Assembly: GCF_003096035.1 (NCBI RefSeq) | Contig: NZ_CP029186.1 | Location: 2,307,001 to 2,371,000 of the forward strand | Source: Flavobacterium album | GTDB lineage: Bacteria; Bacteroidota; Bacteroidia; Flavobacteriales; Flavobacteriaceae | Reading direction: 5' to 3' | Length of the DNA stretch: 64,000 nt | In this document: piece after piece, positions 42,747 through 52,096 of the stretch | Layout of the letters: every line of letters starts with the position of its first letter | Position numbering within the stretch: position 1 is the stretch's first letter | The notes under the pieces: generated by a model | What the model saw: the letters and a program-made list of their open reading frames with translations, nothing else | What the model was told of the DNA's origin: nothing | The model's database searches: none | Program-made: the position numbers and the translations under genes

Positions 42747-43768
42747 TATAGTTCTATCCTTGCTTTTGAGGCCACAGCCGCATCGTTAAACATCTGCTGC
42801 AAATATTTCTGGTAACCAACTATGCCTATCATGGCAGCGTTATCGGTCGTGTATTCGAATTTCGGGATGAACGTTTTCCAGCCGTGTTTCTTTTCGGCTT
42901 CTTTCAGTGTGTTGCGGATGCCGCTGTTCGCCGAGACACCACCACCTATAGCTACCTGCTTAATACCGGTTTCCTTCACGGCCAGTTTCAGCTTTTCTAT
43001 CAGGATATTGATGATGGTATATTGTATCGAGGCGCAGATGTCATTCATATTGTCTCTAATAAAATCAGGGTTTTCGGACACATTCTTTTGCACGAAGTAA
43101 AGTATCTGTGTCTTCAATCCGCTAAAGCTGAAATTAAGCCCCGGCACTTTCGGCTTGGTAAAAGCAAAAGCTTTTGGGTTGCCTTCTTTGGCATATTTGT
43201 CGACCAAAGGACCGCCGGGATAAGGCAGCCCCAGTATCTTGGCGCTTTTATCAAAGGCTTCGCCCACGGCATCATCGGTAGTTTCGCCAATAACTTCCAT
43301 GTCGAAAAAATTGTTCACCTTCACGATCTGGGTATGCCCGCCGCTGATGGTCATTGCCAGGAACGGAAACTCCGGTTTATCAAAGCCTTCCTCGTCTATA
43401 AAATGGGCAAGGATGTGTGCCTGCATATGGTTCACCGCTATCAATGGAACATCAAGCGCGATCGCCAGTGATTTGGCAAAGGAGCTTCCTACCAAAAGCG
43501 ACCCCATAAGCCCCGGCCCCTGTGTAAATGCAATTGCGGAAAGCTGTGACTTTTCCACACCTGCCTTCTTCAGCGCCACATCGATTACGGGCACTATATT
43601 TTGCTGGTGGGCACGCGAGGCAAGTTCGGGAACCACACCGCCATATTGCTCGTGTACATCCTGCCTGGCCACGATATTCGACAGCATTTTGCCGTTTTGC
43701 AGCACCGCCGCGGCAGTGTCGTCGCACGAACTTTCAATGGCTAAAATATAAATGGGCTGCTCAGACAT
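42746..43768 (-). CDS. tsaD: tRNA N6-adenosine threonylcarbamoyltransferase
   Basis: This is a 340-residue member of the Kae1/TsaD family of ASKHA ATPases. The first motif is AIESSCDDTAAAVL, the metal-binding histidines are in VNHMQAHILAHF, the central motifs are TISGGHTQIV and GEAFDKSAK, and the C-terminal block is IGGGVSANSGIR with DNAAMIGIVGY. It transfers the threonylcarbamoyl group to A37 of ANN-decoding tRNAs, working with TsaB, TsaC and TsaE, which are not nearby. It is divergent from tamB. Confidence 0.97.
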   Translation of the reverse strand: MSEQPIYILAIESSCDDTAAAVLQNGKMLSNIVARQDVHEQYGGVVPELASRAHQQNIVPVIDVALKKAGVEKSQLSAIAFTQGPGLMGSLLVGSSFAKSLAIALDVPLIAVNHMQAHILAHFIDEEGFDKPEFPFLAMTISGGHTQIVKVNNFFDMEVIGETTDDAVGEAFDKSAKILGLPYPGGPLVDKYAKEGNPKAFAFTKPKVPGLNFSFSGLKTQILYFVQKNVSENPDFIRDNMNDICASIQYTIINILIEKLKLAVKETGIKQVAIGGGVSANSGIRNTLKEAEKKHGWKTFIPKFEYTTDNAAMIGIVGYQKYLQQMFNDAAVASKARIEL

Positions 43769-43833
43769 AATTCAGGCACGGATTTTGAGTTATAAAAAAG
43801 GGTTAAAGCAAATTTAACATTAGTAAAAATTCC

Positions 43834-43841
43834 TACTTTTG
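43834..43841 (+). promoter_or_regulatory. -7 box TACTTTTG upstream of tamB
   Basis: A match to TAnnTTTG about 90 bp before the tamB start, within the 159-bp gap to the divergent tsaD. No clear -33 TTG. Confidence 0.45.
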
Positions 43842-43927
43842 TTGAGAATTGCCGTTATAAAACACACGACAAATTTAAAACAATTAGCAGTATCAAAAAA
43901 CTTAAAAAAATACTTGTTCGTACACTG

Positions 43928-46900
43928 ATGGGGATCGTCCTGTTTTTGTTACTGCTGGGCATCGCTTTATCCCTTCCTTTTGTCCAGACCGAGATAGCCC
44001 ATTATGTTGCTGATGAGGTTAATAAAAGCTTCGGTACCAATATACAGATAGACAAGATCGCCATCTCCATTTTCGGCAGTGTGAAGCTCAAAGGGGTGGT
44101 GATACTGGACCACCATAAAGACACGCTTATTTCTGCCGACAGGCTGCAAACCAATATCCTCAATTTTCGTGCGGCTACCAACAGCGACCTCCGTTTCGGG
44201 ACACTGAAGGCAGAGCGGCTGAATTTCCACATGAAGACCTACAAAGGCGAGGCTACTTCCAACCTCGACCATTTTGTAAAAGCCTTTGATGACGGCAAAC
44301 CGGGAAAAGGGAAATTCCGTCTGAAGGCGGGCGACCTGATGGTATCGAACGGGCGTTTCAGGCTTACCAATGAAAATGCAGTTACCCCGCGTGTACTCGA
44401 TTTTAAAAAGCTGAACGGCGAACTGGGCGACTTCTACATCAAGGGCCCGAACGTTACCGCTGATATTAAAAAGCTCTCATTGCTGGACCACAGGGGCTTG
44501 TTCGTGGATAACCTGAAAGCGGGCTTTACATATACGAAAACCAATATAAAGCTTAAAGACCTTGAGTTGGTAACCAGCCAGTCGGCGCTGAAAGGGGGCG
44601 TGACGCTTACCTATGGCAAAGACGATATGAAGGATTTTGTGAACCGCGTTAAGTTTGATTTTAACGTAGAAAGAGCTACGGTATCTTCCAATGAGCTGAA
44701 TATGTTCTATAACGAGTTCGGCAAAAACCAGAAATTTTATCTTTCGACGCATCTTACGGGGCCTATGAACAATTTTGTGCTCCACAACCTGAAGCTGCTC
44801 GATGCACGCCAGTCTGAAATTATTGGCACCATCAATTTCAGGCACCTGTTCGACAAGGCAGGCCCGGGCTTTTATATGAATGGTAATTTCGACAGGGTTA
44901 CTTCAAATTATGCCAACCTTAAAGGCATCATGCCACGCATACTTGGCAAAAGCCTTCCGGAAGTTCTTGATAAATTCGGTCGCGTAGACCTTGTAGGTGA
45001 TGTGGTGCTGACCAAAAAAGACCTCACAACCAACCTCTATATAATGTCGGAACTCGGCGAAGCGCAAGCCGACGTTGCCGTAAAAAATTATAATCAAAAG
45101 GATATAGCTACTTACAAAGGGACTATCGACCTTGATAATTTTAATATTGGCAGCCTTACAGGCCAGAAACTTGTCGGCACTACTACGCTTCACCTGGATG
45201 TGGACGGTAAAGGCTTTAATAAGGAATCGCTTAATACGGCGCTAAAAGGAGAAATATCCCGCCTGGCGCTCAACAATTACAATTACAAGAACATAACGAT
45301 TGACGGTAGGCTTAAATGGCCGTTCTTCCAGGGGAATATCAACAGTAACGACCCGAACCTGCTAATGAGCTTTGACGGGCTTGTGGATATGAGCAAAAGA
45401 AGCAACAGCTACGATTTTCATGCCCAGATAGACTATGCCGACCTGAGGCTGCTCAACTTTGTAAAGAAGGACTCAATCTCTATATTCAAGGGCGACCTCA
45501 TGTTCAATGCCAATGGCTCCAACCTGAACGATATGGCGGGCAAGCTGCAGATATCACAGCTTTCTTACCAAAACAGCAAGGACAGTTACTATTTTGAGGA
45601 CTTTTTTATCGAATCAGCTTTTGATGCGGATAACGTAAGAACCATAACCTTCAACTCCACCGATATTATTGAAGGAAGGGTTACGGGCAAATATGATACT
45701 AAACAACTTCCGAAGCTTATCGAGAACGCATTAGGCAGCCTGTATACCAACTACTCGCCGCACAAGCTTAAGAAAGGGCAGTTCATTGATTTTGACCTTA
45801 CCATTTACAACAAGATAATCGATATTGTGCTCCCCGATGTTGCCGTTGGGCCGAATACAAAGCTGCGTGGGCAGATCAACGCCGACAAGGGCGAGTTTGT
45901 ACTGGCATTTGATTCGCCGAGCATAACAGCTTATGATAACCAGTTCAGCAATATCGCCATCGATATCAATAATAAGAACCCGCTGTACAACGCCTATGTG
46001 AGCATGGACAGCATCAGGGTAAAAAATTATAAGATATCCGACTTTAGCCTTATCAATGTAACGCAGAATGATACCCTTTTCCTGCGCTCGGAGTTCAAGG
46101 GCGGGAAAGAGGCTAAAGATGCTTTCAACCTGAACCTGTACCACACGATAGATAAGAATAATAATTCGGTTGTAGGTTTCAAGAAATCGGAGATTAACTT
46201 CAAGAATTACCAATGGTTCATCAATGAGAATGATACCAAAGACAATAAAATTGTTTTCAATAAAAAGCTTACCGATTTTTCTGTCGACAAGCTTACCATG
46301 TCGCACAACGACCAGATGGTAGAGCTTATGGGGATGATAAAGGGGAAAGAATACAAAGACCTCAAGCTGAAGTTCAATGATGTCGACCTGCATAAGATCA
46401 CACCGAATTTAGACAGCCTCAGCTTTGGCGGCAGGGTGAACGGGGAAGTGAGCCTGAAACAGGATAAGCAGGAATTCCAGCCGGCATCGTCAATAACTAT
46501 TGACAGCCTGCGGGTCAACACATTCGAACTGGGCGATATGTCCCTGGAAGTGACGGGAGACAGGGCTTTCCGGAAGTTTAACGTCAATTCCACTATCGCG
46601 AAAGATGGCAAGGAAACCTTTTATACCCACGGCAACATCGAGGTAGTGGACAAGCAGACCATCCTGTCGCTCGATGCGGTATTTACCGATTTCGATATAT
46701 CGCCGCTAACGGTATTCCTGAAATCCGTGTTCCCGGAAATACGCGGCAAGGCTTCGGGCCGGGCTGCTATTGTGGGCAACGTCAAAAAACCGGAGATCGA
46801 CGGGCGCCTTTATGTGAAGAAAGGAGGGGTAAAGGTAGGCTACCTGAACACCGACTATGATTTTGAGGATAATGCTGTGGTAGACCTTACAGAAGAGCTT

Positions 46901-48385
46901 ATTTTCTTCAGGAATATCGAACTGACCGATACCAAATACAAGACAAAAGCAAGGCTCAACGGAAGCCTGCACCATGATATGTTTAAGAACTGGGAGCTTG
47001 ACCTGAAAATGAACTCTGACAGGATTTTGGTGCTGGATACTGAAGATTCGGACGATGCGCTATACTATGGTACGGCTTTTATTAAAGGTGGAGCCACCAT
47101 AACAGGACCTGCTACCGGATTATATATTGAAGTGGACGCCACATCAGAAAAAGGCACGGATATAAAGATACCTATGAATACAGCGGGAGCTGTGGGCAAT
47201 ACGGCAGCCTTTATCCATTTCCTTAGCCCGAAGGAAAAAGAGAACAAGCTAAAAGGTATAATCAAGGAGGCCAAGACTGTAAAAGGGCTTGAGATGCGCT
47301 TTGACCTGAACATTACACCCGATGCCAAACTGGAGGTGATTATTGACAAGAACACTGGCCATAGCTTAACAGCCTCAGGGAACGGGACACTGCTCCTTGA
47401 TATTAATACGCTGGGTAAATTCAATATGTATGGGGATTTCAGTGTTGTAAAAGGTTTATATAACTTCAAATATGGAGGGCTTCTTGATAAACAATTCATT
47501 GTTAAGCCGGGTGGTTCCATTGTCTGGGAAGGCGACCCAACGCGTGCTACACTGAACCTTGAAGCGGTGTACAAAACACAAGCTAACCCGTCGATACTGC
47601 TCGAATCGCCTACCTTCAGCAGGAATATCCCGGTAGAGGTGGTTATTGTACTGACAGGTAACCTTACGGCTCCAAACCCCGATTTTATAATTAATTTCCC
47701 GGGTATAAGTTCGGTACTAAAATCGGATATCGATTACAGGCTGAGCGATATGGATACCAGGCAGACACAGGCTCTGGCCCTCCTTTCTACGGGCAGCTTC
47801 CTGAGCCCTACCAATGGAAATACTGCGATAGCGGGAAGCCTTTTTGAGAAAGCGAACAGCCTCTTCAACAGCTTATTTGGCGATGGAGGGGGCAATGTGA
47901 ATGTATCGGTGAATTACTTCCAGGCCAATAAGAACCCTTATGCGGAGACCAATTCGCAGATATCGCTTTCGCTTTCGTCGCAGATCAACGACCGAATCAC
48001 GGTCAACGGCCAGCTTGGGGTACCGGTAAATGGAGTTACCGATGCAGCGGTAGTAGGTAATTTTGAAGTGCAGTACCGTGTTAATGAAGATGGTACCCTG
48101 AAAGGAAGGGCATTTAATCGCGAGAACGATATCAACTTCCTGGGTGAAGGCATCAACTACACGCAGGGTATCGGCTTAACGTATGACGTAGACTTTGATA
48201 CCTTTAATGAACTGATGCAAAAGATATTCCGGAAAAAGGAGAAGGTTGAAGCTAATAATACCAATGAGAATGATATGCCGGATTCCGACCTTGCTCCGGA
48301 TTATATAAAATTTGATGACAGCAGGCGCAAAAAGAAACCCGCCGGTCAGGATAGCGAGCCTGTTAAGATCCCTGAGACTGATTAA
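43928..48385 (+). CDS. tamB: Translocation/assembly module TamB-like protein (DUF490)
   Basis: This 1485-residue AsmA/TamB-type protein has one N-terminal membrane anchor (GIVLFLLLLGIALSLPFVQTEIA), a very long stretch of repeating beta strands forming the periplasm-spanning groove, and the conserved C-terminal DUF490 region (KGLYNFKYGGLLDKQFIVKPG, IVWEGDPTRATLNLEAVYKT, RQTQALALLSTGSFLSP). It links inner and outer membranes for barrel assembly or phospholipid transfer. The ATG at 43928 leaves a short N-terminus; the frame is open further upstream with basic codons (KKLKKILVRTL), so translation may start at a non-ATG codon there. It is divergent from tsaD. Confidence 0.92.
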   Translation: MGIVLFLLLLGIALSLPFVQTEIAHYVADEVNKSFGTNIQIDKIAISIFGSVKLKGVVILDHHKDTLISADRLQTNILNFRAATNSDLRFGTLKAERLNFHMKTYKGEATSNLDHFVKAFDDGKPGKGKFRLKAGDLMVSNGRFRLTNENAVTPRVLDFKKLNGELGDFYIKGPNVTADIKKLSLLDHRGLFVDNLKAGFTYTKTNIKLKDLELVTSQSALKGGVTLTYGKDDMKDFVNRVKFDFNVERATVSSNELNMFYNEFGKNQKFYLSTHLTGPMNNFVLHNLKLLDARQSEIIGTINFRHLFDKAGPGFYMNGNFDRVTSNYANLKGIMPRILGKSLPEVLDKFGRVDLVGDVVLTKKDLTTNLYIMSELGEAQADVAVKNYNQKDIATYKGTIDLDNFNIGSLTGQKLVGTTTLHLDVDGKGFNKESLNTALKGEISRLALNNYNYKNITIDGRLKWPFFQGNINSNDPNLLMSFDGLVDMSKRSNSYDFHAQIDYADLRLLNFVKKDSISIFKGDLMFNANGSNLNDMAGKLQISQLSYQNSKDSYYFEDFFIESAFDADNVRTITFNSTDIIEGRVTGKYDTKQLPKLIENALGSLYTNYSPHKLKKGQFIDFDLTIYNKIIDIVLPDVAVGPNTKLRGQINADKGEFVLAFDSPSITAYDNQFSNIAIDINNKNPLYNAYVSMDSIRVKNYKISDFSLINVTQNDTLFLRSEFKGGKEAKDAFNLNLYHTIDKNNNSVVGFKKSEINFKNYQWFINENDTKDNKIVFNKKLTDFSVDKLTMSHNDQMVELMGMIKGKEYKDLKLKFNDVDLHKITPNLDSLSFGGRVNGEVSLKQDKQEFQPASSITIDSLRVNTFELGDMSLEVTGDRAFRKFNVNSTIAKDGKETFYTHGNIEVVDKQTILSLDAVFTDFDISPLTVFLKSVFPEIRGKASGRAAIVGNVKKPEIDGRLYVKKGGVKVGYLNTDYDFEDNAVVDLTEELIFFRNIELTDTKYKTKARLNGSLHHDMFKNWELDLKMNSDRILVLDTEDSDDALYYGTAFIKGGATITGPATGLYIEVDATSEKGTDIKIPMNTAGAVGNTAAFIHFLSPKEKENKLKGIIKEAKTVKGLEMRFDLNITPDAKLEVIIDKNTGHSLTASGNGTLLLDINTLGKFNMYGDFSVVKGLYNFKYGGLLDKQFIVKPGGSIVWEGDPTRATLNLEAVYKTQANPSILLESPTFSRNIPVEVVIVLTGNLTAPNPDFIINFPGISSVLKSDIDYRLSDMDTRQTQALALLSTGSFLSPTNGNTAIAGSLFEKANSLFNSLFGDGGGNVNVSVNYFQANKNPYAETNSQISLSLSSQINDRITVNGQLGVPVNGVTDAAVVGNFEVQYRVNEDGTLKGRAFNRENDINFLGEGINYTQGIGLTYDVDFDTFNELMQKIFRKKEKVEANNTNENDMPDSDLAPDYIKFDDSRRKKKPAGQDSEPVKIPETD

Positions 48386-48422
48386 TCAATAAATAAAAGA
48401 GTTTAAAATTTTATAATGTGAA

Positions 48423-48461
48423 AAAAAAGCGAGTGTATTTTAGTGATGCAACCGCTTTTTT
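48423..48461 (+). terminator. Probable terminator of tamB
   Basis: AAAAAAGCG pairs with CGCTTTTTT (9 bp, mostly A-T) around a 21-nt loop, followed by more T residues. Confidence 0.5.
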
Positions 48462-48500
48462 ATACTTTTTAACATATCGTAAAGAAAAACTTATTAACGA

Positions 48501-48508
48501 AAACGTTT
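48501..48508. promoter_or_regulatory. Palindrome AAACGTTT upstream of pfkA
   Basis: An 8-bp palindrome, 86 bp before the pfkA start. It is of the kind bound by LacI-type regulators, but too short to be sure. Confidence 0.25.
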
Positions 48509-48593
48509 GAAATGTTGCAGATTTGATAATGGAATGTAAAATCAAATAAATAATTGATATTAAATTATTAATTTTACAATCAAATACTAAAAA

Positions 48594-49580
48594 ATGTCGC
48601 TTAACATAAAAAAAATAGGCGTGCTTACATCCGGAGGTGACTCCCCGGGAATGAATGCCGCCATCAGGGCCGTTGTACGTACATGTGCTTTCCATAACAT
48701 AGAATGTGCCGGTGTTTACAGGGGTTACCAGGGAATGATAGAAGGGGATTTTAAAGAAATGGGTCCCCGTGCAGTGAATAACATAATCAATAAAGGAGGT
48801 ACTATATTAAAATCGGCAAGGTCTAAAGAGTTCATGACCGAAGAAGGCCGTAAAAAAGCGCATGCCAACCTCGTGAAACAGGGCATTGATGCACTTGTTG
48901 TAATAGGGGGGAACGGCAGCTTTACCGGAGCGCTGTTATTTAACAAGGAGTTCGGCTTTCCTGTAATTGGCATACCGGGCACTATTGACAATGACATTTT
49001 TGGCACCAGTTTTACGCTGGGCTATGATACGGCACTTAATACTGTGGTAGAGGTAATCGATAAAATCAGGGATACGGCAAGTTCGCACAACAGGCTTTTC
49101 TTTATAGAAGTAATGGGGCGCGATGCAGGCCATATCGCTTTGAATGCGGGCATAGGCGCAGGTGCGGAAGAAATATTAATACCGGAGGAAGACATGGGGC
49201 TTGACAGGCTGCTGGATTCACTCAGGAAAAGTAAGGCTTCGGGCAAATCATCAAGTATCGTTGTGATAGCCGAAGGTGATAAAATAGGCAAAAATGCCTT
49301 TGAGCTTAAGGACTATGTAGAGGAAAACATGCCCGAGTATGACGTTCGAGTATCTATATTAGGGCACATGCAGCGCGGCGGGTCGCCATCATGCTTTGAC
49401 AGGGTACTGGCCAGCAGGCTCGGTGTAAAGGCTGTGGAAACCCTGCTTGAAGGAAACTCCAACTACATGGTAGGGCTTATTAGGGATGAGATCGTACTTA
49501 CCCCGCTTGAAAATGCCGTGAAGGGCAAAACGCAGGTAGATAAAGAGCTCATACGTGTTTCAGATATCGTTTCTATCTAA
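48594..49580 (+). CDS. pfkA: 6-phosphofructokinase
   Basis: The 328-residue protein matches bacterial PfkA throughout: IGVLTSGGDSPGMNAAIR (ATP site), IPGTIDNDIFGTS with catalytic Asp132, EVMGRDAGHIAL and LGHMQRGGSP. Gly108 next to the phosphate loop is the residue that marks ATP rather than pyrophosphate use; the residue before it is Asn107 where E. coli PfkA has Asp. It commits fructose-6-phosphate to glycolysis. It is followed after 37 bp by gap, and both lie in one direction with a sugar kinase gene. Confidence 0.96.
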   Translation: MSLNIKKIGVLTSGGDSPGMNAAIRAVVRTCAFHNIECAGVYRGYQGMIEGDFKEMGPRAVNNIINKGGTILKSARSKEFMTEEGRKKAHANLVKQGIDALVVIGGNGSFTGALLFNKEFGFPVIGIPGTIDNDIFGTSFTLGYDTALNTVVEVIDKIRDTASSHNRLFFIEVMGRDAGHIALNAGIGAGAEEILIPEEDMGLDRLLDSLRKSKASGKSSSIVVIAEGDKIGKNAFELKDYVEENMPEYDVRVSILGHMQRGGSPSCFDRVLASRLGVKAVETLLEGNSNYMVGLIRDEIVLTPLENAVKGKTQVDKELIRVSDIVSI

Positions 49581-49590
49581 ATTCAAATAA

Positions 49591-50619
<1,029 letters not shown>

Positions 50620-50631
50620 TATTTTTTATTT

Positions 50632-50660
50632 GTCCCGGTTTTCTTTTTGAAAGCCGGGAC
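50632..50660 (+). terminator. Rho-independent terminator of the pfkA-gap transcript
   Basis: A 12-bp stem with one mismatch (GTCCCGGTTTTC / GAAAGCCGGGAC) and T-rich loop, followed by TTATG then T6, 13 bp after the gap stop. Confidence 0.85.
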
Positions 50661-50768
50661 TTATGTTTTTTATAAAGGGAGTTAACCTTATGATGACGGA
50701 AACATGACTGTAAGGTAATTTTCATCAAACACAAAACCGACTAACCCAAAAACTAACCCAAAATATTT

Positions 50769-51620
50769 ATGAAATTACTTGTTGACAGTGGTGCCACAAA
50801 AGCCGACTGGATTGCACTGGATGAAAACGGCAACAGGCTTTTTACCACACAAACCCTGGGCCTGAGCCCTGAAGTCATCAATAAGGAAGAAGCCCTTGAA
50901 AGGCTTGAAGCCCGTTTTGATATTTATAATAACCGCAATGATGTAACGAGCCTTTATTTTTATGGCGCCGGCTGCGGTACCGACAGGATGAAGAATTTTA
51001 TGACGGAGATTTTCGAGGAATTTTTCCCGCATGCCGAAGTAGTAAGCGTTAAGGAAGATACCTATGCCGCTGCTTATGCTACCAACCCTACCAACGAAAA
51101 AGCGATCATCTGCATTCTTGGCACAGGGTCTAACTGCAGCTATTTTGACGGAGAGAAACTACACCAGAAAGTGCAGTCGTTAGGCTATATCGCTATGGAC
51201 GATTGCAGCGGGAACCGTTTTGGCCGTGACCTGGTGCGTGCCTACTACTTCAATAAGATGCCGGCACACCTTGCTAAAAAATTCGAAGAAGAATACGACC
51301 TTGATGCAGATACTATAAAACACAACCTTTACAAAGAGCCTAACCCTAATGCTTACCTGGCTACCTTTGCAAAGTTCCTGATACAAAACCGTGAGGAGCC
51401 GTTTATGAAAGCGCTTATCATTGATGCCATGCAGGTATTTGTAGACAACTATATCACACAATATGAGAATGCACACGAGGTGCCTGTACACTTTGTAGGC
51501 TCTATAGCATTTTACCTGAAAGCTGAACTGGCCGAGGTATTGGGTAAAAACAACCTCAAGTTAGGCAATGTATTAAGGAGGCCAATTGACGGGCTTATCG
51601 AGTACCATGAGCTTAACTAA
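50769..51620 (+). CDS. BadF/BadG-type sugar kinase (N-acetylglucosamine kinase-like)
   Basis: The 283-residue ASKHA-fold kinase starts KLLVDSGATKADWIALD (phosphate-1), with FYGAGCGTD, the second phosphate motif CILGTGSNCSYFDG and VHFVGSIAFYLKAELAEVL (adenosine motif). The same family includes GlcNAc/GlcN kinases of the eukaryotic NAGK type, and in Bacteroidota this gene usually carries that label. It probably phosphorylates amino sugars recovered from peptidoglycan or chitin, feeding the glycolytic genes beside it. It is 149 bp downstream of gap, behind a terminator, so it has its own promoter. Confidence 0.85.
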   Translation: MKLLVDSGATKADWIALDENGNRLFTTQTLGLSPEVINKEEALERLEARFDIYNNRNDVTSLYFYGAGCGTDRMKNFMTEIFEEFFPHAEVVSVKEDTYAAAYATNPTNEKAIICILGTGSNCSYFDGEKLHQKVQSLGYIAMDDCSGNRFGRDLVRAYYFNKMPAHLAKKFEEEYDLDADTIKHNLYKEPNPNAYLATFAKFLIQNREEPFMKALIIDAMQVFVDNYITQYENAHEVPVHFVGSIAFYLKAELAEVLGKNNLKLGNVLRRPIDGLIEYHELN

Positions 51621-51648
51621 TAATGATTTTACCAATAAGACAAATGAG

Positions 51649-51675
51649 AAAGGCCCTGCATTAGCGGGGCCTTTT
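51649..51675. terminator. Terminator between the sugar kinase and ridA genes
   Basis: An 8-bp perfect stem (AAAGGCCC / GGGCCTTT) with a 10-nt loop between convergent genes, with T residues on the plus side and A residues before the left arm. Confidence 0.85.
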
Positions 51676-51697
51676 GATATTAAAAGCTTTGATGTTT

Positions 51698-52078
51698 TTA
51701 AAGTATCGCGGTCATTGATATCTCCACGTTCACGTTCTTTGGCAGTCGTGCCACCTGTACCGTTTCGCGTGCGGGTGCATTACTTTCGTCAAAATAGGCT
51801 CCGTAAATGTTGTTTATCTTTGAGAAGTCATCCATGTTCATGATGAATATGGTTGTTTTTACCACATTGCTGAAATCCATGCCGGCAGCTTCCAGCACGG
51901 CTTTCATATTTTCCATCACCTGTTTTGTCTCGGTTTCGATATCGCCGGTAATAAGTTCGCCTGTTTCCGGATGCAAAGCTATCTGCCCTGAAGTATAAAG
52001 GGTATTGCCTGCAAGCACCGCCTGGCTGTAAGGGCCAATAGGAGCAGGAGCTTTTTCTGTAAAGATTATTTTTTTCAT
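51698..52078 (-). CDS. ridA: RidA family reactive-intermediate deaminase
   Basis: This 126-residue protein of the YjgF/YER057c/UK114 fold contains APAPIGPYSQAVLAGNTLYTSGQIALHP, the catalytic Arg in NAPARETVQVARLPKNVNVEI, and a conserved Glu close to the C-terminal strand. It hydrolyses enamine/imine intermediates made by PLP enzymes in the cytoplasm. It is downstream of lptD on the minus strand (18 bp gap), an arrangement suggesting co-transcription. Confidence 0.95.
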   Translation of the reverse strand: MKKIIFTEKAPAPIGPYSQAVLAGNTLYTSGQIALHPETGELITGDIETETKQVMENMKAVLEAAGMDFSNVVKTTIFIMNMDDFSKINNIYGAYFDESNAPARETVQVARLPKNVNVEISMTAIL

Positions 52079-52096
52079 TTTTATGATGTTGTAGAA

